Assembly (NCBI GenBank): GCA_947502815.1
Contig: CANNBH010000001.1
Location: 1,054,001-1,118,000 of the forward strand
Source of the DNA: an uncultured Erythrobacter sp.
Lineage (GTDB): Bacteria; Pseudomonadota; Alphaproteobacteria; Sphingomonadales; Sphingomonadaceae
Reading direction: 5' to 3'
DNA: 64,000 nucleotides
Made by a program: the position numbers and the translations under genes. Below the pieces are notes generated by a model. It made no database searches and was not told where the DNA came from. It saw only the letters and a program-made list of their open reading frames with translations. Shown here one piece after another: positions 17,494 to 25,468 of the stretch; positions within the stretch are counted from its first letter, which is position 1, and each line of letters opens with the position of its first letter.

Positions 17494-17652
17494 ATGGAAA
17501 AACCAACAATTGTCTCATCGGGGCCGGACCACATGGGCAGAACCGTTTGTTTTGGCGACGAAAATTCGCGCCGGGCACGCTATGGCCGGATTCAGCCTAT
17601 GCCTCAAAACAACGCGCTTCGGCGTGTCTTCTCACGGCTCAATTGGCTGTGA
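17494..17652 (+). CDS. Small basic protein of unknown function (52 aa)
   Basis: From ATG 17494, preceded by GGGGAC, the frame encodes 52 residues beginning MEKPTIVSSGPDHMGR and ending LRRVFSRLNWL, with six or more Arg in the C-terminal half. There is no signal peptide or membrane segment. The open frame extends up to 17383 but that part looks non-coding. I recognise no family. Support is the ribosome site, an isolated promoter-like region and a plausible protein composition; it could still be spurious. Confidence 0.42.
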   Translation: MEKPTIVSSGPDHMGRTVCFGDENSRRARYGRIQPMPQNNALRRVFSRLNWL

Positions 17653-17705
17653 TCGATGCCTCGGTTGACTCAGTGAGTTAGCCGAATTGACTAAAACGGG
17701 GCCGA

Positions 17706-19157
17706 TTACGGCGCGGATTTCGCGACCGTGACCAATTTTGTTTCGGTATAGCCGAGATACCCCTCAACCCCGCTTTCCGAACCAAATCCGCTGTCACCAA
17801 CGCCGCCAAATGGTGTTTCTGGCGATCCTACCGCGAAGTGGTTGATTGCCACCATGCCTGCGCGCAGCGAGCGGCCAAGGTAATGGCTTTCATCGAGATT
17901 GGCCGTGAACGCATAAGCGGCCAATCCGTACCGCAACGAATTGGCAATGCGCACGGCATCTTCGATATCATCGTAGGGCACAATCCCGGCAACCGGGCCA
18001 AAGGGTTCCTGTGTCATCATCGCGCTGTCGAGCGACGGGGCAGCGATGACGGTGGGTTCAAAGAAGTGACCGGGCCCTTCGATGGCGCGGCCGCCGCTGA
18101 CAATCTCGCCCTTATCCCCGCCTAGCGCCCCCATCAGATTGGCCATCGCATCAACTCGGCCGCCGTGGGCAAGTGGCCCCATGCCAACGCTGTCATCGGT
18201 GCTGGCATCGCCGATTTTGATTTCTTGTGACCGTTTGGAAAATTCGCTGACGAATTTGTCGTACATACCCCGCGCCACGAGGAAACGTGTTGGTGACACG
18301 CACACTTGGCCTGCATTGCGGAACTTGGTTCCGACACAGGCGGCAATGGTGCGTTCAAAATCGGCGCTTTCGCCAATGACGACCGGCGCGTGGCCACCCA
18401 GTTCGGGGGTAAAGCGCTTCATGTTCTGCGCCGCCAATGCGCCCAAGTGTTTGCCGACCGCAGTCGATCCGGTGAAGCTGACTTTACGAGTGATGGGTGA
18501 TGCGATCAGGTGCTCTGAGATCATCCCCGGGTCGCCATAGACGCAATTGATAATTCCAGCTGGTACGCCGGCATCGACAAAGCACTCGATCAACATTTGG
18601 CTGGAGCGCGGAGTGGTTTCGGCAGGTTTCAGGATCACTGAGCAGCCTGCTGCCAACGCGCCGCCCAATTTCTTTGCGGCCAAATTGATTGGGAAATTCC
18701 ACGGGGTCAGCAGAACCGCCGGACCGATGGGTTCTTGCGTGACGCGCTGTTCCAACAGGTTGGCGCTGCGCACAGGGACCAGACGGCCACCTTGGCGCTT
18801 GGCTTCTTCAGCAAGGAAATCGATCAGATCGGCCGCTCCCGCTGCCTCGCCCAAAGCCTGAGTATGGGGTTTTCCCATTTCGAGGGTAACGATCCGCGCG
18901 ATGGTGGGGGCGCGTTCCCGCAACAATTCCGCTGCGCCGCGCAAGGCGCGATACCGCTCAATACCCGGCGTGTTGCTCCAAAGAGTAAACCCCGCATCCG
19001 CGGCGGCCAAAGCGGCATCGAGCTGTTCGATGGAGGCTTTGGGACATTGGCCGATCACTTGCTCTGTTGCGGGGTTGATGACCGGCATCATGCCCGCACC
19101 GCCATCAGCCACCCACTCACCAGCGATCAGCATTTTTGCGTTTGTGTAGTCGGTCAT
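17706..19157 (-). CDS. gabD: NAD(P)-dependent succinate-semialdehyde dehydrogenase
   Basis: The 483-residue aldehyde dehydrogenase has the cofactor motif LTPWNFPINLAAKK, the catalytic Glu in PELGGHAP, the catalytic Cys in NAGQVCVSPTRF, and EPFGPVAGIVPYDD. Together with the GabD-like C-terminus (GDSGFGSESGVEGYLGYTETK), these match succinate-semialdehyde dehydrogenases that pass 4-aminobutyrate carbon to succinate. A related semialdehyde substrate cannot be excluded. It is divergent from alanine dehydrogenase. Confidence 0.9.
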   Translation of the reverse strand: MTDYTNAKMLIAGEWVADGGAGMMPVINPATEQVIGQCPKASIEQLDAALAAADAGFTLWSNTPGIERYRALRGAAELLRERAPTIARIVTLEMGKPHTQALGEAAGAADLIDFLAEEAKRQGGRLVPVRSANLLEQRVTQEPIGPAVLLTPWNFPINLAAKKLGGALAAGCSVILKPAETTPRSSQMLIECFVDAGVPAGIINCVYGDPGMISEHLIASPITRKVSFTGSTAVGKHLGALAAQNMKRFTPELGGHAPVVIGESADFERTIAACVGTKFRNAGQVCVSPTRFLVARGMYDKFVSEFSKRSQEIKIGDASTDDSVGMGPLAHGGRVDAMANLMGALGGDKGEIVSGGRAIEGPGHFFEPTVIAAPSLDSAMMTQEPFGPVAGIVPYDDIEDAVRIANSLRYGLAAYAFTANLDESHYLGRSLRAGMVAINHFAVGSPETPFGGVGDSGFGSESGVEGYLGYTETKLVTVAKSAP

Positions 19158-19233
19158 GTGCGGGTTCCTGTCTTTTTGACTGTCCAGCGTTCCTCACAAA
19201 GGCGAAGGGCAAATGCAATAGTATTCGTTACGA

Positions 19234-19262
19234 TTGAAACTTTATTACGCGGCGAGTATTAA
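19234..19262 (+). promoter_or_regulatory. Sigma70-type promoter for alanine dehydrogenase
   Basis: TTGAAA (19234-19239) and TATTAA (19257-19262) are separated by 17 bases. A CAGGAGAC ribosome site and the ATG at 19293 follow at a normal distance. Confidence 0.55.
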
Positions 19263-19292
19263 AGGGCAGTCCGATTCCCTCAGGAGACAATC

Positions 19293-20378
19293 ATGCTTGT
19301 TGGCGTTCCCAAAGAAATCAAGAACCACGAATACCGTGTCGGTCTAACACCGGAGGCAGCGCGCGAATATGTCGCGATGGGCCACAGCGTTGTTGTTGAA
19401 AGCGGGGCTGGGTTGGGCATCAGCAAGACCGATGATGATTACCGCACGATTGGTGCAGAGATCGTCGGCACCGCTGAAGAAGTCTTTGCCCGCGCCGAAA
19501 TGGTGGTGAAGGTCAAAGAACCTCAACCCGGTGAATGGGTGCAACTGCGCGAGGGGCAGATCCTGTTCACCTATCTCCACCTTGCTCCAGATCCGGATCA
19601 GGCAAAGGGCCTGATGGACAGCGGCGTTTCGGCGGTTGCTTATGAAACGGTGACGGCGTCTGACGGATCGCTGCCTCTGCTCGCACCGATGAGCGAAGTC
19701 GCGGGGCGTCTATCCATCGAGGCCAGCGCGCATTCCAGCCATAAAACCAATGGCGGACGCGGCATTCTGATGGGCGGCGTGCCCGGTGTTCTTCCAGCCA
19801 AGGTCGTAGTGATCGGCGGCGGCGTTGTCGGCACTCAAGCGGCGCGTATGGCCGTCGGGCTTGGCGCGAATGTGGAGATCCTTGACCGGTCACTGCCGCG
19901 CATTCGCGAGCTCGATGATATGTTCCAAGGGCGCGCAACGACGCGTTATTCCAACGCTGGCACGATTGAGAATGCCATCACCGAAGCCGATGTTGTGATC
20001 GGCGCTGTTCTGGTTCCCGGCGCAAGCGCGCCGCGGCTTGTCACACGCGATATGTTGAGCCTGATGAAGCACCGCGCTGTGCTGGTCGATGTTGCGATTG
20101 ATCAAGGCGGCTGCTTTGAAACGTCCAAACCGACGACCCACGCGGACCCGACCTATCTGGTGGATGACATCATCCATTATTGCGTCGCCAACATGCCCGG
20201 CGCGGTTCCTCACACGTCGAGCTATGCGCTCAACAATGCGACGTTGCCGTTTGGTTTGGCGCTGGCGAACAAGGGCGTTGTTGCAGCATGTGAAGCGGAC
20301 CCGCACCTTGCTCTGGGCCTCAATGTGCATGAGGGGAAGATTGTAAATTCTGCAGTGGCAGAGAGCTTGGGGTTCTGA
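19293..20378 (+). CDS. ald: Alanine dehydrogenase
   Basis: The enzyme interconverts L-alanine and NAD with pyruvate, ammonia and NADH. The 361-residue protein opens with MLVGVPKEIKNHEYRVGLTP (substrate Arg), carries VVKVKEPQP with the catalytic Lys region, the conserved Gly-rich segment SSHKTNGGRGILMGGVPGV (19737-19793), and GGGVVGTQAARMA for NAD binding. The catalytic Asp lies in LVDVAIDQGG. A promoter and a GGAGA ribosome site precede it. The alternative oxidase gene follows 93 bases later on the same strand. Confidence 0.96.
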   Translation: MLVGVPKEIKNHEYRVGLTPEAAREYVAMGHSVVVESGAGLGISKTDDDYRTIGAEIVGTAEEVFARAEMVVKVKEPQPGEWVQLREGQILFTYLHLAPDPDQAKGLMDSGVSAVAYETVTASDGSLPLLAPMSEVAGRLSIEASAHSSHKTNGGRGILMGGVPGVLPAKVVVIGGGVVGTQAARMAVGLGANVEILDRSLPRIRELDDMFQGRATTRYSNAGTIENAITEADVVIGAVLVPGASAPRLVTRDMLSLMKHRAVLVDVAIDQGGCFETSKPTTHADPTYLVDDIIHYCVANMPGAVPHTSSYALNNATLPFGLALANKGVVAACEADPHLALGLNVHEGKIVNSAVAESLGF

Positions 20379-20471
20379 TTGTTGCATAAAACCGCACAAA
20401 CCTTGTGCCGGTTACGCGGGTAATTTGGCCGCCAGTCTCTTATATGAAGGTCACAGGAATAGAGGTGCCCC

Positions 20472-21137
20472 ATGCAAAAGCTTGATACCCGCCCGCTTGT
20501 CCGTCAGGTCAATCACGACGCCGTGATCGACAGCCATGTCGCGCCCAGTTCGGTCAGCGACAAGGTTGCGTTTGCATTCGTCAAAATGCTCCGGTTCTTT
20601 GCCGACACCTTCTTTGCGCATCGTTATGGCCACCGCGCTGTTGTGCTCGAAACCGTTGCCGCTGTGCCCGGCATGGTTGGCGGTTTGTGGCAGCATCTGC
20701 GCGCGCTGCGTATGATGCGTGATGATGGTGGGTGGATCCGCACTCTGCTCGATGAAGCAGAGAATGAACGGATGCACCTCATGACCTTTGTCGAGATCGC
20801 TCAACCCAATTGGTTTGAGCGGGCGTTGATCGTTGCGGTGCAGATGATCTTCTACAATTTCTACTTTTTCCTCTACCTCTTTGCCCCGCGCACCGCTCAC
20901 CGCGTGGTCGGCTATTTCGAAGAAGAGGCCGTGATCAGCTACACCGCCTATCTCGCCGAAGTGGACAGCGGTCGCCACGCCAATATCCCTGCGCCGCAGA
21001 TCGCCGTCGACTATTGGCAATTGCCCGCCGATGCGCACCTTCGCGATGTGATCATTGCCGTGCGCGCGGACGAAGCCGAGCACCGCGATGTGAACCACGC
21101 CTTCGTCGATATCATCGACGAAAGACGCATGTCCTGA
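20472..21137 (+). CDS. aox: Alternative oxidase (non-heme diiron ubiquinol oxidase)
   Basis: The 221-residue protein is a bacterial member of the mitochondrial-type alternative oxidase family, which passes electrons from ubiquinol to O2 without pumping protons. All diiron motifs are present: [28 protein letters not shown] and [12 protein letters not shown], supplying four Glu and two His. The hydrophobic helices around [17 protein letters not shown] dip into one membrane leaflet. It lacks the plant-type N-terminal regulatory Cys extension. The gene lies downstream of ald and converges on the FAA hydrolase gene with 4 bases between. Confidence 0.95.
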   Translation: MQKLDTRPLVRQVNHDAVIDSHVAPSSVSDKVAFAFVKMLRFFADTFFAHRYGHRAVVLETVAAVPGMVGGLWQHLRALRMMRDDGGWIRTLLDEAENERMHLMTFVEIAQPNWFERALIVAVQMIFYNFYFFLYLFAPRTAHRVVGYFEEEAVISYTAYLAEVDSGRHANIPAPQIAVDYWQLPADAHLRDVIIAVRADEAEHRDVNHAFVDIIDERRMS

Positions 21138-21141
21138 GGCC

Positions 21142-22152
21142 TTATACGCCGACCACTTCTTGTTCGATGGCGCCGAAGATTGAGTGGTTGTCGCTATCGC
21201 GCATCTCGATCTTCACCGTGTCACCGGGTGCCATGAATCGGGTGGATGCCTCACCATCGCGGATGGTTTCGATCATGCGGATTTCGGCAATGCACGAATA
21301 GCCAAGCCCGCCTTCAGCAACAGGTTTGCCCGGTCCGCCATCGGCGCCTTTGTTCGATACGGTGCCCGATCCGATGATTGTGCCAGCCGATAGGTCGCGC
21401 GTCTTGGCGGCGTGGGCAACCAGCTGTGCCAGATTGAAGGTTGCGTCTTTGGCAGCCTCTGCACGGCCAAACGGTTCACCGTTGTAATCGACCATCAAAG
21501 GCAAATGGATGAGGCTGTCTTTCCACGCATCGCCCAATTCCTCTGGCGTGACGGCCACGGGAGAGAACGCGCTGGCCGGTTTCGATTGGAAGAAGCCAAA
21601 ACCCTTGGCCAGCTCACCTGGGATCAGACCGCGCAGTGACACGTCATTGACGAGCATGATCAGCTTGATGTGACCCGCCGCGTCTTTGGCGCTTACGCCC
21701 ATAGGCACGTCATCGACCACGACCGCGACTTCGCCTTCCATATCGCAGCCCCACGCCGTGTCGCCCAAGGGGATGTCAGCGCGCGGCGCTAGGAAGCCGT
21801 CGCTGCCCCCCTGATACATCAGGGGATCGTGGTAGAAGCTGTCGGGAACAGTCGCGCCGCGGGCCTGCCGAACCAGTTCGACATGGTTGATATAGGCGCT
21901 GCCATCGGCCCATTGGTATGCGCGGGGCAAAGGCGAGTGGGCCTGACGTTCGTGGAACCGTTCGCACGGCACCGTTTCATGCTCAACATCGCGGGCCAGC
22001 ACTTCAAGCTCTGGCGCAATCCGCGCCCAATCGTCCAGCGCTGCTTGCATTGTCGGGGCGATATAGCCCGCCGCACAGCAGCGCGTGAGGTCTTTTGATA
22101 CAACGACCAGCTTGCCGTCGCGTGTGCCATCATTGAGTGTCGCTAGCTTCAT
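21142..22152 (-). CDS. Fumarylacetoacetate hydrolase family protein
   Basis: The 336-residue protein has the FAH fold: a metal site formed by DMEGEVAVVVDD, VNDVSLRGLIP with the catalytic-site Asp/Arg, GFGFFQSKPASAFSP with the Lys, and GTIIGSGTVSNKG. It cleaves a beta-diketone acid, probably fumarylacetoacetate to fumarate and acetoacetate, the last step of tyrosine catabolism. The adjacent maleylacetoacetate isomerase gene, 11 bases upstream on the same strand, supports this. It is shorter than eukaryotic FAH but normal for this bacterial subgroup. Confidence 0.88.
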   Translation of the reverse strand: MKLATLNDGTRDGKLVVVSKDLTRCCAAGYIAPTMQAALDDWARIAPELEVLARDVEHETVPCERFHERQAHSPLPRAYQWADGSAYINHVELVRQARGATVPDSFYHDPLMYQGGSDGFLAPRADIPLGDTAWGCDMEGEVAVVVDDVPMGVSAKDAAGHIKLIMLVNDVSLRGLIPGELAKGFGFFQSKPASAFSPVAVTPEELGDAWKDSLIHLPLMVDYNGEPFGRAEAAKDATFNLAQLVAHAAKTRDLSAGTIIGSGTVSNKGADGGPGKPVAEGGLGYSCIAEIRMIETIRDGEASTRFMAPGDTVKIEMRDSDNHSIFGAIEQEVVGV

Positions 22153-22163
22153 GTCAGACCTTC

Positions 22164-22808
22164 TTATGCAGAATTTGCAGGATTATCGGGTTGGTTGTCG
22201 GGATGCGCGCGCTGGAACGCGGGCAGGGCAAGGCACGCGGCCTCTATCTGGGTGATGCAGGGATGCTGCGCCATATCGTATTTGAAGCGGCGCGCGTTGT
22301 AGACTTGCGGGATCAGGATGCATTCAAACACGCCCGGAGCATCGAACAGGAAGCTCGCCGTTCCAAGCTGTTCCAGCCGCGCCTCCACCGGGCCCAATGT
22401 GCGTTTCAGCCAGTGGCGATACCAATCGTCCACTTCCTCCTGCGAATGGCCCAGCGGCTCCTTCAGGTACTTCAGCACCGGTAGGTTGAGCGGCGCGTGC
22501 AGCTCTGTCGCGATGGCATAGGTCAGCTCGCGCGCGGTGTAGCGGTCTTCGATATCGGCTGGCATCAACGGCTGATCAGGATAGGCCTCATCCAGCCATT
22601 CGATCATCGCCATGCTTTGCGCCCGGTCGCGGCCATTCGCTTCTAGCATGGGGACGGAGGCGAAGGGGTTGCGGCTGGTGTAGCCGGGCTCCTTTTGCGC
22701 GGCTTTGAGCAGGTTCACCGGGTCTTGTTCGTATTCGATGCCTTTCAGCTCAAGCGCGATGCGCAGGCGGTAGCTGGTTGAGCTGCGGTAGTAGCCGTGG
22801 AGCTTCAT
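22164..22808 (-). CDS. maiA: Maleylacetoacetate isomerase (zeta-class GST)
   Basis: The glutathione-dependent enzyme converts maleylacetoacetate to fumarylacetoacetate. From ATG 22808 the protein is 214 residues and begins MKLHGYYRSSTSYRLRIAL, the zeta-class active-site Ser motif. NPFASVPMLE and SMAMIEWLDE form the glutathione site, and the C-terminal GST helix includes LIPQVYNARRFKYDM. An upstream extension to 22844 has no family support. It directly precedes the FAA hydrolase gene, as expected for the homogentisate branch; the hmgA gene is not in this window. Confidence 0.93.
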   Translation of the reverse strand: MKLHGYYRSSTSYRLRIALELKGIEYEQDPVNLLKAAQKEPGYTSRNPFASVPMLEANGRDRAQSMAMIEWLDEAYPDQPLMPADIEDRYTARELTYAIATELHAPLNLPVLKYLKEPLGHSQEEVDDWYRHWLKRTLGPVEARLEQLGTASFLFDAPGVFECILIPQVYNARRFKYDMAQHPCITQIEAACLALPAFQRAHPDNQPDNPANSA

Positions 22809-22880
22809 ACAATGCCCATCTTGGCCGATGATACACAGAGACATGGACCGGATGTTACACAGTCCAGAAGGCTTTTGTGC

Positions 22881-22976
22881 CGCACCCCATCCGGGGTGCG
22901 AACCCCTCGCTCACACGGCCTAAAGGCCGCGTCGCTGCGGGCTGCCAGTCGGCCTTGCGGTTTGCTTTGCAAACCG
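22881..22976. repeat. Three-hairpin intergenic element
   Basis: Between glutaryl-CoA dehydrogenase and maiA lie three perfect short hairpins. They are CGCACCCC/GGGGTGCG (22881-22900, 4-base loop), CGGCCT/AGGCCG (22916-22929) and CGGTTTGC/GCAAACCG (22958-22976, 3-base loop). None has a T tract, so these are not simple terminators. This looks like a REP/BIME-type dispersed repeat or a structured RNA leader. Confidence 0.5.
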
Positions 22977-23067
22977 GATTGATCGAATTGCGGCTTCACT
23001 ACCATATGTTTAGCATACGGCATTGGACCGTTGTAGGACAGCGGTCCCAGTCTCCGGCCCGCACCAA

Positions 23068-24285
23068 TCACCCAAACGCCGCAATGCCGGTGACCGCGCG
23101 GCCCAGGATCAAAGCGTGGACATCATGTGTGCCCTCATAGGTGTTCACTGTCTCAAGGTTCACCGCATGCCGGATCACTTGGTATTCTTCGGAAATGCCG
23201 TTGCCGCCGTGCATGTCGCGGGCCTGCCGGGCGATGTCCAAAGCTTTGCCCACATTGTTGCGTTTCACGATGGAGATCATGTCGGGGGCAAAGCGCCCTT
23301 CGTCCATCAAACGGCCCACGCGCAGGCTTGCTTGCAGCGACAATGCAATGTCGCTCATCATATCGGCGAGTTTTTTCTGGAACAGCTGCGTTGCGGCCAA
23401 GGGCGCGCCGAATTGCTTGCGATCCAGGCCGTATTGGCGCGCGGCGTGCAGGCAGAATTCGGCTGCACCCATCGCGCCCCAGCTGATCCCATAACGCGCG
23501 CGGTTGAGACAGCCAAATGGCCCTTTCAACCCTTGCACATTGGGCAGCAAAGCGTCTGCGGGCAGTTTTACATCGTCCATCATAATCATGCCGGTGGTGG
23601 ATGCGCGCAGCGAGATTTTGCCTTCGATCTTTGGTGCGGAAAGGCCCTCCATCCCTTTTTCAAGGATAAAGCCGCGAATGCCGCCGCCGTGTTCCTCGCT
23701 CTTTGCCCAGACGACAAATACGTCCGCGAAGGGCGAATTGGAAATCCATGTTTTCGCGCCAGAGATAGAATAGCCGTCGCCGTCTTTCTTGGCATAGGTG
23801 CGCATGCCGGCCGGGTCGCTGCCCGCGTCGGGTTCGGTCAGGCCGAAACATCCGATCAATTCGCCAGAGGCAAGGCCGGGCAGGTATTTCTTGCGTTGTT
23901 CTTCGGAACCGTAGGCATAGATTGGATGCATCACTAGGCTGGATTGCACGCTCGCCATCGAACGATACCCGCTGTCCACGCGTTCGATTTCGCGCGCGAT
24001 CAAGCCGTAAGAGACATAGCCCGCATCCGCGCCGCCATATTCCTCTGGAATGGTTGCCCCCAGCAATCCCGCCTGACCCATCAAAGGGAACAGTTCGGGC
24101 GCGCTGGTCTCATTGCGAAACGCTTCGATCACGCGCGGCTGCAATTCGCTTTGCGCAAAGCCATGCGCGGCGTCGCGGATCATCCGCTCGTCTTCAGTCA
24201 GCTGGCTTTCCAGATCGAATGGATCTTCCCAATTGAACGGGACGATTCCGGCATTCGCTAGGTCGGGTGAGGAGGGGGCGTGCAC
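23068..24285 (-). CDS. gcdH: Glutaryl-CoA dehydrogenase
   Basis: This FAD-dependent enzyme oxidises and decarboxylates glutaryl-CoA to crotonyl-CoA in lysine and tryptophan catabolism. The 405-residue protein shows the acyl-CoA dehydrogenase core ([24 protein letters not shown]) and features typical of this subfamily: [17 protein letters not shown] with the substrate-binding Arg, [28 protein letters not shown], and the catalytic Glu in [17 protein letters not shown]. It lies upstream of maiA but separated by the hairpin element, so joint transcription is uncertain. Confidence 0.95.
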   Translation of the reverse strand: MHAPSSPDLANAGIVPFNWEDPFDLESQLTEDERMIRDAAHGFAQSELQPRVIEAFRNETSAPELFPLMGQAGLLGATIPEEYGGADAGYVSYGLIAREIERVDSGYRSMASVQSSLVMHPIYAYGSEEQRKKYLPGLASGELIGCFGLTEPDAGSDPAGMRTYAKKDGDGYSISGAKTWISNSPFADVFVVWAKSEEHGGGIRGFILEKGMEGLSAPKIEGKISLRASTTGMIMMDDVKLPADALLPNVQGLKGPFGCLNRARYGISWGAMGAAEFCLHAARQYGLDRKQFGAPLAATQLFQKKLADMMSDIALSLQASLRVGRLMDEGRFAPDMISIVKRNNVGKALDIARQARDMHGGNGISEEYQVIRHAVNLETVNTYEGTHDVHALILGRAVTGIAAFG

Positions 24286-24387
24286 TGGTTGCTCCTGAAA
24301 CTTGTCTGCCCCGCTTTCGCAGGCTTGGGCAATCGCCGCAAGCTTTGTGGCGGCAAAGATCGGTTTCAGAACGCTGGCTTTACTTCG

Positions 24388-24759
24388 TCAATCGCAGGCA
24401 GCGGCGCACTCTTCCAAGGCGCCGTTCACCGCGCGCAGCATTTCGGCAGGAGGGCAAGGTTTTGCCAGTGTGATGGCGGTTGGAAACTTCTCCGCCAGCT
24501 CTGCCCGGCTGTGTTCGCCTGAATGAAAAATGATCGGGATGTCTTCTGCGGTGAGCGTTTGCGCCAGGGCAAAGACATTGCCGTCATCCAAAGTGATATC
24601 GAGGATCGCCAGATCCGGTTTCTCTTTTTGAAAGGCCAGCATTGCAGAGGAAATGCCCGCATGCGGACCTTCTACTTCAAAGCCTGCTTCTTCGACTGTG
24701 TCACACAGATCGAAGGCGATAACCATTTCGTCTTCGGCGACTAAAATTCGTTGGCCCAC
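24388..24759 (-). CDS. Single-domain response regulator (CheY-like receiver)
   Basis: The 123-residue protein is a stand-alone receiver domain. It has the acidic pair in VAEDEMVIA, a phosphorylatable Asp in LAILDITLDDG (about residue 54), a Ser in place of the usual Thr (FHSGEH) and the conserved Lys in LAKPCPP. It has no output domain, so it would act by protein contact. No histidine kinase gene is adjacent. It resembles single-domain regulators of alphaproteobacteria that pair with HWE or HisKA2 kinases. Confidence 0.88.
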   Translation of the reverse strand: MGQRILVAEDEMVIAFDLCDTVEEAGFEVEGPHAGISSAMLAFQKEKPDLAILDITLDDGNVFALAQTLTAEDIPIIFHSGEHSRAELAEKFPTAITLAKPCPPAEMLRAVNGALEECAAACD

Positions 24760-24831
24760 GACATTTTCCCCTTCCGCTCATCCATCCCGCGAAGAGGTGT
24801 AACACGGTTTTGACGCCGGCCTTCGATTGTT

Positions 24832-25365
24832 TCATCCATTCTGACCAAATTTGGAAGAAAAGGCGCTTTCTTCCCCAGATTCCAGCAACTTTGCCTGTTC
24901 AACCCATTGATCGCGGGTGATCCGGCCAGCGAACCGGCCAAGTGTCGCATCGACCCGTTCAATGTCTGCATCGTTCCATGCAGCGATCTGAGCGAAGGAG
25001 GTGATCCCTTGTTCTGCAAGCATGGCGACCAGTTTGGGGCCGACCCCTTTGATTTTGCGCAAATCGTCCGCTTCGGCTGTGGCAGTTGGTGCCGGTGGAG
25101 GCGTTGGTGCGGGTGCGGGGGGCGCAACAGGAACGGGCTCTGGCGTCTTCAACGCAAGGGGCGCATCAACTGATCGCGGCGCATCAATCAGCGCTTGATT
25201 GCGTTCCGCGGGGGCAGCCCCTTCATCCAGCACATCTTTGGCGCTGGCTTCATCGCCAACAATCGTCGTCTTGCGGTTGGCGCGCACCACCAACCAAATG
25301 GCCAAAAGAACGAAGATAATGCCGAGCCCGATTAAGGCCGCAGCTTGCATGTATTCAGGCGTCAT
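24832..25365 (-). CDS. Membrane-anchored helix-hairpin-helix protein
   Basis: The 177-residue protein has an N-terminal membrane helix (AAALIGLGIIFVLLAIWLVV, about residues 8-27) and a Pro/Ala-rich linker (VAPPAPAPTPPPAPTA). A C-terminal helix-hairpin-helix domain follows (DDLRKIKGVGPKLVAMLAEQ, then ITSFAQIAAWNDADIERVD). The KGVGPKLVAML core is like the DNA-contacting HhH of ribosomal-S13/flap-type domains, so a membrane-tethered nucleic-acid or protein adaptor is possible. Its function is unknown; similar domains are often appended to ribosomal or NADH-dehydrogenase proteins. Confidence 0.75.
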   Translation of the reverse strand: MTPEYMQAAALIGLGIIFVLLAIWLVVRANRKTTIVGDEASAKDVLDEGAAPAERNQALIDAPRSVDAPLALKTPEPVPVAPPAPAPTPPPAPTATAEADDLRKIKGVGPKLVAMLAEQGITSFAQIAAWNDADIERVDATLGRFAGRITRDQWVEQAKLLESGEESAFSSKFGQNG

Positions 25366-25468
25366 GGAGAAATCTTTCCCTGCAAAACAAAAGCGTGCGC
25401 GCTCTTAGCAGGTCAGCGGCCCCATATTCAAATGCGCGGACTCAATTTCTGTGCGCATTTGCGCAGGA

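Noticed and set aside
23023-23937. 304-codon plus-strand ORF
   Set aside because: Antisense to glutaryl-CoA dehydrogenase; no family features.
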